From: Microbacterium sp. Se63.02b | GTDB lineage: Bacteria; Actinomycetota; Actinomycetes; Actinomycetales; Microbacteriaceae | Direction of reading: 5' to 3' | NCBI RefSeq assembly: GCF_014171575.1 | Contig: NZ_CP050453.1 | Coordinates: forward strand, 2,108,001 to 2,172,000 | Length of the DNA: 64,000 nucleotides | Notes under the pieces: generated by a model | What the model was told of the DNA's origin: nothing | Database searches by the model: none | Seen by the model: the letters and a program-made list of their open reading frames with translations, nothing else | Shown: in pieces, positions 9,893 through 16,626 of the stretch | How positions within the stretch are numbered: position 1 is the first letter of the stretch | Layout: each line of letters opens with the position of its first letter | Program-made: the position numbers and the translations under genes

Positions 9893-11056
9893 ATGGCCGG
9901 CACAAGACGAAAGAGGCGCGAATCGTTCGGCGCCATCAGGCAGCGCTCTTCTGGCCGCTATCAGGCGTCTTACGTTGGCCCGGACGGTCGACGTCACAAT
10001 GCACCGCAAACATTCGACGGAATCACTGACGCACGCGGGTGGCTAGCCGTTCAGCAGGCACGGATACTCGATGGCACCTGGTCCGAGTTCGAAACGGTGC
10101 GCGCAGAACAGGCAGGAAAGGGCCGCGGCGCCACATTCGCCGAGTATGGCGAAGATTGGGTTGCCACCCGCACCAATCGGAACGGTGAACACCTGCGCCC
10201 ACGGACAGCAGCCGAGTACCGCCGGCTCCTTGCAGGCGCCCTATCCCCCTTCGCAGGTTCACGCCTCTCCGCGATCACCCCCGACCAGGTGCGCGCCTGG
10301 TACTCCTCGCTCATCGCGTCCGGAACGAAGACTCAGGCCGCGCGAGCGTACGAGCTGCTCAAGGCGATCCTCACCACCGCGGTTGCCGATGGCCGCATCA
10401 AGACGAACCCGTGTCAAATACGCGGCGCTGCGTCTGCGTCGACGGGGAAGAAAGTCGAGCCGCCTACGGCCTCCGAACTGCAAACCATCGTGGACGCGAT
10501 CACACCAAAGTTCCGTGCCGCTGTTATCCTCGCCGCATGGGCTGGCCTGCGCTACGGCGAACTCACGGAGCTTAGGCGGCGTGACATCGAGGCCCTCGAC
10601 ACAGAAGAGGGACCCGGCTCGATCGTCGTCAACGTGTCGCGTGCAGTTGCCCACGTCTCCGGCCAAGGGTTCGTGATTGGGCGCACTAAATCGGAAGCTG
10701 GCGTGCGGACCATCGTCCTTCCACCACACGTCAACGAGATCGTCGAGTCCCACTTGGATGAACACGTTGGACGGTCTGCCGACAGCCTCCTGTTCCCATC
10801 CGCGGACGGCAGCGGACACCTCGCTCAGTCAGCCTTCTACAAACACTGGGACCCTGCTCGCAGAACAGCGGGAAGAGGAGACATGCCCTGGCATGCGCTG
10901 CGGCACTACGGCGCAACCAGGGCCGCACTTGCGGGCGCCACTCTCAAAGAGCTCCAGGCGCGGCTAGGGCACTCGACGGTGGCCGCCGCGATGCGCTACC
11001 AGCACACCGCAGGCAGGGATGAAGAGCTCGCGAGGCGCATGAGCGAACTCGCGTAA
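9893..11056 (+). CDS. int: phage-type tyrosine recombinase (integrase)
   Basis: This integrase inserts and, with an excisionase, removes the element at tRNA-Val. The 387 residues hold an N-terminal arm-binding AP2-like region (about 10-60), a SAM-like core-binding domain (about 80-165, TFAEYGEDW to NPCQIRG) and the catalytic domain. Catalytic residues are visible as the first Arg in AGLRYGEL, HALRH (H-x-x-R), LGHST and the tyrosine in MRYQHT. The ATG at 9893 is preceded by AGGGAGGACC, a strong ribosome-binding site; the frame is open much further upstream but that part is att DNA. It lies next to attL, as expected. Confidence 0.95.
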   Translation: MAGTRRKRRESFGAIRQRSSGRYQASYVGPDGRRHNAPQTFDGITDARGWLAVQQARILDGTWSEFETVRAEQAGKGRGATFAEYGEDWVATRTNRNGEHLRPRTAAEYRRLLAGALSPFAGSRLSAITPDQVRAWYSSLIASGTKTQAARAYELLKAILTTAVADGRIKTNPCQIRGAASASTGKKVEPPTASELQTIVDAITPKFRAAVILAAWAGLRYGELTELRRRDIEALDTEEGPGSIVVNVSRAVAHVSGQGFVIGRTKSEAGVRTIVLPPHVNEIVESHLDEHVGRSADSLLFPSADGSGHLAQSAFYKHWDPARRTAGRGDMPWHALRHYGATRAALAGATLKELQARLGHSTVAAAMRYQHTAGRDEELARRMSELA

Positions 11057-11140
11057 GTCGTGGCGGCGCCCGTCGCCATATGAAGAGCCCCCGTCGAGTT
11101 GCAGCTCGGCGAGGGCTAGGTCAAACAACTGGGAGTCGAA

Positions 11141-11509
11141 ATGACCAACTCAAGTATCCCATCCGCAAGTACGGACGACCACCAGCAATGCACCGAGCAC
11201 TCGTGGTGCGAGCTGGATCACCGCGACCCCGAGGTCGACGGCGTTCACGAGAAACGGGTCGACATAGAGGTCGGCGACGTCGAGGAACGATTTACGCTCG
11301 AGGTAAGGAACGGAGAACCTCGCCTCGACTTCGAGATCAGCCAGGGCTCAATCTGGCTCGAGCCCGGCGAGCCCACAAACACGTTGCGCAACCTGGCCGC
11401 AGTCCTTACGAAAGCTGCGGACCTGTATGACCAGTTCGCCGACGAACTTACGCCAACACTTCGGCGCCACCCAGACGTTACAAGTGCTCTCGCGGATCGA
11501 GATGTTTGA
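11141..11509 (+). CDS. small protein with a W-C/DH motif (DUF6907-like)
   Basis: This 122-residue protein starts with a polar stretch holding QCTEHSWCELDHRDPE, a cysteine/histidine pattern seen in the DUF6907 family of actinobacterial mobile-element proteins, followed by VHE and a beta-rich part. The C-terminal third looks helical (NTLRNLAAVLTKAADLYDQF). The ATG at 11141 has GGGAG six bases upstream. Its stop overlaps the next start as TGATG. The family name is from memory of the motif and has moderate support; the function is unknown. Confidence 0.7.
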   Translation: MTNSSIPSASTDDHQQCTEHSWCELDHRDPEVDGVHEKRVDIEVGDVEERFTLEVRNGEPRLDFEISQGSIWLEPGEPTNTLRNLAAVLTKAADLYDQFADELTPTLRRHPDVTSALADRDV

Positions 11510-11862
11510 TGGCCGTGCATGAGCGGTTCTACGCTCTCGAACGAGACGGGCTGTCGGCTCGAGCAATCGCAGAGATCTGCGGAGTATCCAGCCGAACAGT
11601 CGTCCGGTGGCGGCACTCAACAGGCAAGACCCACTGTCCACCGGCCTCTCCCCTGCCGCAACAGAAGCTGGCGACAGCGCTGCGGCTCCTGGAAGACGGG
11701 GCCTCTATCAGCGAGGCTGCACGATCCGTAGGCTGCTCCAACAAGACGCTCTCGAGACGTTGGCCGCATTATGCGTGGAACCAGACGCAGGCTGGACAGT
11801 TCGCGGCCATGGTCCGCCGCGTCGGGCGCGGGTGGCGAGAGGACATAGCTGATGCCTGCTAA
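11509..11862 (+). CDS. small DNA-binding protein with two helix-turn-helix motifs
   Basis: The 117 residues contain two homeodomain-like helix-turn-helix units, one at about 12-35 (GLSARAIAEICGVSSRTVVRW) and one at about 58-82 (GASISEAARSVGCSNKTLSRRW). This resembles transposase-type or terminase-small-subunit-type HTH modules. The ATG at 11509 overlaps the stop of the upstream gene. It probably regulates the element or binds its DNA. The last 11 bases overlap the XRE gene. Confidence 0.72.
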   Translation: MAVHERFYALERDGLSARAIAEICGVSSRTVVRWRHSTGKTHCPPASPLPQQKLATALRLLEDGASISEAARSVGCSNKTLSRRWPHYAWNQTQAGQFAAMVRRVGRGWREDIADAC

Positions 11863-12388
11863 GAGACCCCGTTCCCGCGTTGACGATCACATCGTTGCCA
11901 TCATCCGGGAGGCGATGCGAGAGAAGCACATGCTTCAGAAAGACCTCGCCTCCGCCGCCGGGATGTCTCAAGCGCAAGTGAGCGTTCGGTTGAAACCAAT
12001 GGGGCCATCCATCCCGATCGACCAAGTGGTCCGCATGTGCGGCGCACTCGGCTTAGACGTCCCCTCGGTCTTCAGGGAAGCGGAAGAACGCGCCAAATCC
12101 TGTCCGACGACAGGCGTGGTCGAACCTGATGAGGACGAGCAGACACGAGCGGTGGGACGAAGGATCGCCGCGTCTCTCTGGGTTGGAGCCGACGACCCGG
12201 ACTTCATCGTGCTCGCCATTGACCAGAACATGTTCCGAGACGACAACCGATTCTGGACCCCTGTCCGCAAACAGCTAGCGCTCATGTGGGCTCTCCATGA
12301 CCTCGCGTACACGATCGGACGCCGCTACCCGATCCGAGACCCGTTCATTCTCAAGCCGGTGTTGGAGTCCGACAAGATCATTCCGTGA
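11852..12388 (+). CDS. XRE-family (Cro/CI-type) regulator
   Basis: The 178-residue protein has an N-terminal XRE helix-turn-helix (about 12-70) with LQKDLASAAGMSQAQVSVRL as the recognition region. The C-terminal half is acidic then helical and unassigned; no peptidase or LexA-like cleavage motif is seen. It is a candidate lysogeny or copy-control repressor. The DNA immediately downstream (12411-12450) carries a perfect inverted repeat that could be its operator. It overlaps the preceding HTH gene by 11 bp. Confidence 0.8.
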   Translation: MPAKRPRSRVDDHIVAIIREAMREKHMLQKDLASAAGMSQAQVSVRLKPMGPSIPIDQVVRMCGALGLDVPSVFREAEERAKSCPTTGVVEPDEDEQTRAVGRRIAASLWVGADDPDFIVLAIDQNMFRDDNRFWTPVRKQLALMWALHDLAYTIGRRYPIRDPFILKPVLESDKIIP

Positions 12389-12410
12389 CCGGTCCATACA
12401 CAGGTTCCAT

Positions 12411-12450
12411 TTATACACAAGCGGAAAACTTGTGTATAACGTGTGGATAA
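12411..12450. promoter_or_regulatory. three DnaA-box-like sites; two form a perfect inverted repeat
   Basis: TTATACACAAG at 12411-12421 is repeated in exact inverse at 12429-12439 across a 7-base spacer. The outer nine bases of each arm, TTATACACA, match the relaxed DnaA-box consensus TTWTNCACA. At 12442-12450 TGTGGATAA is the exact inverse of the classical DnaA box TTATCCACA. Three such sites within 40 bp is unusual in high-GC DNA and suggests DnaA-dependent initiation. A regulator operator is the alternative for the inverted repeat. Confidence 0.55.
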
Positions 12451-12570
12451 CTCACAGCGGCGCCAACTTCGGCCTCAATGAAAATGCGCGGAATTACGGG
12501 GATACAGCGACAATAAGTGCCTTGGAAGCAGGTAGACGCCGATATTCGCTTTGGACCTAGCACCAGCGAA

Positions 12571-12583
12571 GGTCACGGTGACC
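12571..12583. promoter_or_regulatory. perfect 13-bp palindrome GGTCACGGTGACC
   Basis: The palindrome lies 178 bp before the excisionase-like start. Its half-sites GTCAC/GTGAC are the same pentamers that form the outer arms of the palindromic iterons inside the replication gene at 13797-13897. A shared binding protein for both places is a reasonable inference. Confidence 0.4.
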
Positions 12584-12644
12584 CGCTCTAATAGTTATGC
12601 GGCCTCGTGCCGTGCAGTACACGGAAGAGCTTCGCGGTACAAGC

Positions 12645-12680
12645 GCGCCCGCTCAACAGGTCAGAGCGTTGAGCGGGCGC
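12645..12680 (+). terminator. perfect 13-bp hairpin
   Basis: GCGCCCGCTCAAC at 12645-12657 pairs perfectly with 12668-12680 across a 10-base loop. There is no T-run after it, so it may be a weak terminator, an attenuator ahead of the excisionase-like gene, or a structural part of an origin. Confidence 0.45.
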
Positions 12681-12760
12681 TACCACGGAGACGCGCTTAG
12701 GTGTCGGAGTGGGTGGCAACAGGCTACCTGCCCCGGTTAGAACATGGAATCGAGGTAGGA

Positions 12761-12946
12761 ATGTCGCACACCGAGTGGAGAAGCATCGCTGAGGTAGCAG
12801 GCGATATGGGGGTCAGTACCGACACCGTACGGCGCCGCATCACGGACGGGACAATCCGGGCCGTGAAGTTCGGCCCTCGACTCATCCGAATTGATATGGC
12901 TAGCGTTGAAAGGTGGACCCGCCCACTGACCCGGGACGTGGCGTGA
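12761..12946 (+). CDS. xis: excisionase-like MerR/helix-turn-helix protein
   Basis: The 61-residue protein is almost entirely one winged HTH of the excisionase/MerR-like type: WRSIAEVAGDMGVSTDTVRRR followed by the wing region IRAVKFGPRLIRIDMASVERW. Proteins of this size and form act as recombination directionality factors or small regulators. The ATG at 12761 has GAGG five bases upstream; an upstream in-frame GTG at 12701 is less well placed. Its stop overlaps the next start as GTGA. The excisionase role is inferred from family and from the presence of an integrase. Confidence 0.72.
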   Translation: MSHTEWRSIAEVAGDMGVSTDTVRRRITDGTIRAVKFGPRLIRIDMASVERWTRPLTRDVA

Positions 12947-13203
12947 CCCTCGGTCCTGTTGAACGGCTCATCCGCTACTCATACGCCGGACATGCGGTCG
13001 CAGTGCCCCCCGCAAAGATGACAAAGATCATCCGCAAAGCGCTCCGGTCGATCGGGTTCGTCCGAACGGTCCAACTCATCGACGCGCTAAGGCGGGGAGC
13101 GATCAGTCATCAGCAGTTGCACGTGCTGACGCACACGGGTATCCCGGACCCGACGGGCGAGCTCGCGGCGCAACGGGTGGACTTCATGCGGACATTGCGG
13201 TGA
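12943..13203 (+). CDS. conserved-type small protein of unknown function
   Basis: I do not recognise this 86-residue protein. It begins at a GTG that overlaps the stop of the excisionase-like gene (GTGA), so it is probably translated by coupling. It is basic and helical in character, with KMTKIIRKALRSIGFVRT and a following QLIDALRRGAISHQQLHVL segment, which could be a small DNA-associated or replication-accessory protein. A 137-bp gap with a strong hairpin follows. Confidence 0.55.
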   Translation: MTLGPVERLIRYSYAGHAVAVPPAKMTKIIRKALRSIGFVRTVQLIDALRRGAISHQQLHVLTHTGIPDPTGELAAQRVDFMRTLR

Positions 13204-13269
13204 GCGCCCTAATCGCGACACCGGACACACATTCTGGCAGCACTCCACCGACACGACACAGCAGAACCG

Positions 13270-13299
13270 ACGCCCCTCATCCCGGCCGATGAGGGGCGT
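13270..13299 (+). terminator. hairpin terminator after the excisionase-like operon
   Basis: ACGCCCCTCAT (13270-13280) pairs with ATGAGGGGCGT (13289-13299) around an 8-base loop, followed by a short T-containing stretch. It separates the early regulator genes from the replication gene pair. Confidence 0.6.
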
Positions 13300-13340
13300 T
13301 GTCTGCTCCAACTGAACATCACCCCGCGAAAGGGGCTCAC

Positions 13341-13490
13341 ATGAGACGCAACACAAAGGAGACCGCGTTCCAGAGACGCATGAGGGAGTTCCACGAAGCG
13401 CGCGAGCGGATCGCGTCGAGTCGGCAGCGGGCGAAAGGGGATGACGCGTGGCAAAGACAGACGGGTTCGTCCGACTCCCCAATTGGTTGA
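13341..13490 (+). CDS. small basic protein upstream of and overlapping the replication gene
   Basis: This 49-residue frame starts at an ATG with AAAGGGG six bases upstream. It is rich in Arg, Lys and Glu and probably helical (FQRRMREFHEARERIASSRQ). It overlaps the start of the replication gene by 43 bases in another frame, so it may act as a leader that couples translation of that gene. The coding assignment rests on the ribosome-binding site and composition only. Confidence 0.45.
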   Translation: MRRNTKETAFQRRMREFHEARERIASSRQRAKGDDAWQRQTGSSDSPIG

Positions 13491-14305
13491 TCGATGACGC
13501 GGACCTCTCCGCGCACGAACTGATCGTGTACATCGTTCTTCTCAGGTTCCGGAACCAAAAGACCGGAAAGTGCTACCCGGGGATGTCGACGATCGCAGAC
13601 TGTGCGCGCATCTCTCGCCGATCGGTCATGCGGGCCATCGAAGGCCTCGAGCAGCGCCAGATGGTCAAAGTCGAGCGTAGAAGCACGATCAAGGACAACA
13701 AGCCGAACATCTACACCGTCGCGCTCGCGAACGAAGCACCTGACCGGATCTGGGAGACGAGCGCCAGAGGACGAAGAATCCCAAAGCGAGTCACTAGTGA
13801 CTCCGAGTCACTGATTGAAGCCGCAATCGATCAACCCGGTGACTCCGAGTCACCGGCCAGTGACAAAGCAGGCCCTACACCAGTGACTCGGAGTCACCCA
13901 AACAAGACCTACAAGAACCAGATCCATGAACAAGCTGTAACACCCGCCTTCGAGGAAGTCGGGTCAGACAGATTCACATTCAGCGATGCACAGCATGACG
14001 AAGCAACCGAGAAGCAGGTGGCGTACCTGAAAGACCTTGCCATCCACCTCAACTACGCGACAGGAGGAGGCATCCCTAACGACCTGCAACTACAACGGTG
14101 GCGCAACCTCACCCGCGATGAAGCAGACCAGAGAATCCGCGGATACCTCAAAGAGCTCGGCCGACCCGACGACATGTACTACCCGCAAGCCGGCGACCCA
14201 GAGTTCTTCGCGCTCACGGACGCAGGTAAAGCCTTCGCGGAATCAGCAGGCCAACCCGACTCAGTGTTCGAGTACGGATTCGGGATGAAGGAGAACAGCG
14301 CATGA
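13448..14305 (+). CDS. winged-helix replication-initiator-like protein with iterons in its gene
   Basis: The 285-residue protein has an N-terminal HTH_36-type winged helix (about 5-95, FVRLPNWLIDDADLSAHEL, PGMSTIADCARISRRSVMRAI, then NIYTVAL) as found in phage replisome organisers and plasmid initiators. A charged linker (about 105-165) is followed by a helical C-terminal domain. The GTG at 13448 has AAAGGGG upstream. The linker DNA carries three copies of a 15-bp palindrome (13797-13897), an arrangement like the origin inside the lambda O gene. The replication role is inferred from domain, position and these repeats; a pure regulator is possible. ATGA overlap with the next gene. Confidence 0.75.
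   Translation: MAKTDGFVRLPNWLIDDADLSAHELIVYIVLLRFRNQKTGKCYPGMSTIADCARISRRSVMRAIEGLEQRQMVKVERRSTIKDNKPNIYTVALANEAPDRIWETSARGRRIPKRVTSDSESLIEAAIDQPGDSESPASDKAGPTPVTRSHPNKTYKNQIHEQAVTPAFEEVGSDRFTFSDAQHDEATEKQVAYLKDLAIHLNYATGGGIPNDLQLQRWRNLTRDEADQRIRGYLKELGRPDDMYYPQAGDPEFFALTDAGKAFAESAGQPDSVFEYGFGMKENSA
13797..13897. repeat. three palindromic iterons GTGACTC(C/G)GAGTCAC inside the replication gene
   Basis: The 15-bp palindrome occurs at 13797-13811, 13839-13853 and 13883-13897, with start-to-start distances of 42 and 44 bp, about four helical turns. Extra half-sites GTCAC (13790-13794) and GTGAC (13860-13864) lie beside them. The DNA downstream to about 13960 is relatively AT-rich. The encoded peptide segments differ in all three copies because the third lies in another phase, so selection is on DNA rather than protein. 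This is a strong candidate for an initiator-binding origin. Confidence 0.7.
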
Positions 14306-14454
14306 ATCGACCAGTGAGCATCATGCCCGCTACGTGCGTCACTTGCTGGCCGTGGGTCAGGTGGTTCCGCACCGGATCAGGCGCACGGGTCAGGCAGGAA
14401 CAACACGAACCGCACTGCACCGTCTACCCGAAGATCCAACGGTCAAGCCACTGA
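14302..14454 (+). CDS. small cysteine/histidine-containing protein
   Basis: This 50-residue frame starts at an ATG overlapping the stop of the replication gene (ATGA). It contains C-V-T-C near residue 12 and H-E-P-H-C further on, so a small zinc-binding fold is possible. The stop TGA at 14452-14454 is followed directly by AAAGGAG, a ribosome-binding site with no start codon after it on this strand; an antisense gene follows instead. Confidence 0.55.
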   Translation: MNRPVSIMPATCVTCWPWVRWFRTGSGARVRQEQHEPHCTVYPKIQRSSH

Positions 14455-14460
14455 AAGGAG
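14452..14460. repeat. left 9-bp direct repeat TGAAAGGAG bordering the antisense gene
   Basis: The nonamer comprises the stop codon of the upstream small gene and a ribosome-binding site. An identical copy is at 15037-15045 on the other side of the antisense gene. The left ribosome-binding site has no start codon behind it. Confidence 0.7.
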
Positions 14461-14467
14461 GAGCACG

Positions 14468-15037
14468 CTACGCCCCGAAAAGAGACCGGAACCGATCGTA
14501 GGCGTCGGGGTCCATCGCGAGCTTTGCAAGCGCCTGCTGGTTCTTCAAGTTCTCCACCTGCAACGCGTTCGGCTCCTGCGTACGAGAACTGATCAGATGG
14601 GCCACGAGCTCGGTCAACGGCTCACCAATCGCGCGCCGGAAGTTGAAGCCGAGCAGCTGGAGAATGTTGACCGTTTCGACAGACAACAACGGTTTCAGAC
14701 CATTGATGCTCGCCCGGAAGCTCGCTCCCTCTGCGCCGCCCATCGAGTCAGCGAACTCTTCGAGAAGCGGCACCACAGTGTTTGCGATGTACTGCACGTC
14801 GCCGCTGTTGAGCCGCTGAGCCACGAGTTCCGACTGATAAGCCTGCGCGATACGAGTGATCTCGTTCTTGTCAGAAACGAGCTCCGAGACGAGCTGCTCA
14901 AGGCCCGCGATCGTGTCGTCCTTCTTCCCCGACGCGAGCAAGCCACGCACGCGATCCGTCACCAGCGATGCGCCATTACGGGCCGCAGCCTCAGCCAGTC
15001 GCGAACCCAACTCAATGATCTGCGGATCGATGTCCAT
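14468..15037 (-). CDS. antisense cargo gene (moron candidate), function unknown
   Basis: This is the only minus-strand gene in the plus-strand block from 9.9 to 22.2 kb. The 189-residue product is helical, with no signal peptide or obvious membrane helix. It shows ELGSRLAEAAARNGASLVTD at the start and GLKPLLSVETVNILQLLGFN and AIGEPLTELVAHLISS in its second half, reminiscent of phage-resistance Abi-alpha-like (DUF4393) proteins, but I cannot confirm that. The ATG at 15035-15037 has no clear ribosome-binding site, so translation may be leaderless. Its position between two copies of TGAAAGGAG indicates insertion into an existing operon. Confidence 0.65.
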   Translation of the reverse strand: MDIDPQIIELGSRLAEAAARNGASLVTDRVRGLLASGKKDDTIAGLEQLVSELVSDKNEITRIAQAYQSELVAQRLNSGDVQYIANTVVPLLEEFADSMGGAEGASFRASINGLKPLLSVETVNILQLLGFNFRRAIGEPLTELVAHLISSRTQEPNALQVENLKNQQALAKLAMDPDAYDRFRSLFGA

Positions 15038-15045
15038 GAAAGGAG
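15037..15045. repeat. right 9-bp direct repeat TGAAAGGAG bordering the antisense gene
   Basis: This copy provides the ribosome-binding site of the gene at 15052. Deleting one repeat plus the DNA between would join the stop of the 14302 gene to AAAGGAG-TAAACC-ATG and restore a tight operon. Confidence 0.7.
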
Positions 15046-15051
15046 TAAACC

Positions 15052-15216
15052 ATGACCATTCGAACCGCAGTCCTCTGCGACACATGCGACAACGTCTACG
15101 TCCCAGACGGACGACAACCACACGGAGGACTCAGCAGGCAAGCACACGCCGCCGGCTGGACCTCCATCAATACCAACGGGCACTGGACCAACACCTGCCC
15201 CGACCACACCAACTAA
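15052..15216 (+). CDS. small putative zinc-binding protein
   Basis: The 54-residue frame has AAAGGAG seven bases before its ATG. CDTCD near the N-terminus and TCPDH near the C-terminus give a C-x2-C...C-x2-H pattern typical of a zinc knuckle. It is followed after 11 bp, including a new AAAGGAG site, by the first of two paralogous coiled-coil genes. No specific function is recognised. Confidence 0.6.
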   Translation: MTIRTAVLCDTCDNVYVPDGRQPHGGLSRQAHAAGWTSINTNGHWTNTCPDHTN

Positions 15217-15227
15217 AGGAGAACCAC

Positions 15228-15854
15228 ATGGCCCTCACCACACTCGAGAACCGGATCGACGCCATCCGCGAGCGCGCAAAACCCATCAAGGACACCTTGG
15301 ACACCGCTCTCGACAAGGTGCGCAACGACGGGCGACTGACGCCACAGGCCAAGCGCCAGGAGATCGCACAGCACTACCTCGCAGCCAAGCAGAAGCTGGA
15401 GGTTCTACTGAGCGAGGAACGCACGACCACCGCAAAGAAGCGCGACGAAGTGGAGCGCAACCTGTTCGGTCAGCGGGATATCGGCCCCGCGGGAGTCGTC
15501 GCCTACCGCGATGCTCAAGACCGAGCACTTCGTCTCGGACCTGACGACGAAGACCACGCTCTCGCCCTGCTCATCAGCGCCCGCATCAGCCGCGACGACA
15601 CACTCGCCACCGCCGTCCTATCCCGGGCCCTCCACTTCGAGTGGGTCGGAGTGATCGGGACCTACACCGACAACTACCCCCACCAGCGGGAACCCCTCGA
15701 AGACCTCACCAACATCGATCGCTGGACGAAACAGCAGGAGGAGAACGGGTTCGACGGGTACGGCGCCATTTACTCCGTCACACCTCCCCGAGAAATCGGC
15801 GGCAACCTCAATGACGCCGGAATCCAAAAGATCGCAACCGGCGAACTGGCCTAA
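15228..15854 (+). CDS. coiled-coil protein of a tandem paralogous pair (copy 1)
   Basis: This 208-residue phage-type protein begins with a long helical, probably coiled-coil region (about 1-75, with NDGRLTPQAKRQEIAQHYLA), followed by VVAYRDAQDRALRLG and a second helical region (about 110-155, SARISRDDTLATAVLSRAL). The neighbour at 15873 has the same architecture with FRDAQDRAE and MARAIRTNDRTLAHALYRRA at matching positions, so the two are paralogues. The position upstream of the tail genes would suit a scaffold, adaptor or regulatory role, but I do not recognise a family. Confidence 0.65.
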   Translation: MALTTLENRIDAIRERAKPIKDTLDTALDKVRNDGRLTPQAKRQEIAQHYLAAKQKLEVLLSEERTTTAKKRDEVERNLFGQRDIGPAGVVAYRDAQDRALRLGPDDEDHALALLISARISRDDTLATAVLSRALHFEWVGVIGTYTDNYPHQREPLEDLTNIDRWTKQQEENGFDGYGAIYSVTPPREIGGNLNDAGIQKIATGELA

Positions 15855-15872
15855 CCAACACGAGGAGACACC

Positions 15873-16460
15873 ATGACCACAATGAACTTCCGCGACGGAA
15901 GCAACGTCACCATCCGATCCACCGACAGTGAGAACCTCGTCGAGGTAGCCACCCGCATCAAGACCCTCCGAGAGTCGAACACCGCCGCGAGCACCGCACA
16001 CAGCAGAGCGATTCAAGCGATCAACAACGATCCCAGCCTCAGCGACCAGGGCAAGAAGGAACGCATCGACGCACTCGAAAGCACCCGAGCCACCGAACGC
16101 AAAGCCGGTATCGCAACCGAGAAGCAGATCATCACCACAAAGATCTCCGAGCTCGAGCGACGCCTCGACGGGTACGTGGGCTACACGAGCGAGAACATCA
16201 TGGCATTCCGTGATGCGCAGGACAGGGCCGAGAACATCGACGATCCTGACAAGGCGGCAACCGTCATGGCACGCGCCATCCGCACCAACGACAGGACGCT
16301 CGCTCACGCGCTCTATCGGCGCGCAGTCGAGAACCGGTGGAACGACGCAAGCCAAGCCTTCGCCGCCGACAACCCTGCTGTGGCACAGCTCGTCCATGAC
16401 GTCCAGAAGCTGCACGAGCTTCACGACGCCAGCTTCAACCGAGCTGTCGCATACATGTAA
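15873..16460 (+). CDS. coiled-coil protein of a tandem paralogous pair (copy 2)
   Basis: This 195-residue protein mirrors the upstream gene. It has a helical first half (with NDPSLSDQGKKERIDALEST), the shared MAFRDAQDRAE block, an ATVMARAIRTNDRTLAHAL helix corresponding to the copy-1 second helical region, and a C-terminal helix. The ATG at 15873 is preceded by GAGGAGACACC. A hairpin terminator follows the stop. Function is unknown; duplication then divergence is the simplest history. Confidence 0.65.
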   Translation: MTTMNFRDGSNVTIRSTDSENLVEVATRIKTLRESNTAASTAHSRAIQAINNDPSLSDQGKKERIDALESTRATERKAGIATEKQIITTKISELERRLDGYVGYTSENIMAFRDAQDRAENIDDPDKAATVMARAIRTNDRTLAHALYRRAVENRWNDASQAFAADNPAVAQLVHDVQKLHELHDASFNRAVAYM

Positions 16461-16473
16461 GCAGCAACACGAT

Positions 16474-16503
16474 GAGGGCTCTGCGCACACGCGTGGAGCC
16501 CTC
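16474..16503 (+). terminator. hairpin after the paralogous pair
   Basis: GAGGGCTC (16474-16481) pairs with GAGCCCTC (16496-16503), with further pairing inside the loop. It lies 14 bp after the stop of copy 2 and likely ends that transcription unit. The rest of the 166-bp gap holds a GGGGCTTG/CCCCAAAC-type imperfect repeat and a T7 run but no gene. Confidence 0.5.
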
Positions 16504-16626
16504 TCGCCTACCCAGGGGGAGGGCACCCCAAACCCCACGACCAGCGGGTCTCTGGGGCTTGCCGTCCTCCCTCCCCGACATTTTTTTCCTCAGAACGGGC
16601 CTGTCCCGAAGAACGGAACTCACACC

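Larger units (their letters stand above)
12389..12760. other. non-coding control region, candidate replication origin or switch
   Basis: This 372-bp stretch has no supported gene. It holds three DnaA-box-like sequences at 12411-12450, the 13-bp palindrome GGTCACGGTGACC at 12571-12583, a TAATAG/TTATGC AT-richer patch just after it, and a perfect 13-bp hairpin at 12645-12680. It separates the XRE regulator from the excisionase-like gene, so it could serve as an origin, as the early promoter/operator region, or both. Confidence 0.55.

Noticed and set aside
13797..13897. CRISPR-like repeat array
   Set aside because: Only three short palindromes lying inside a coding sequence, no cas genes, and spacers are coding DNA. 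No CRISPR array was seen anywhere in the window.
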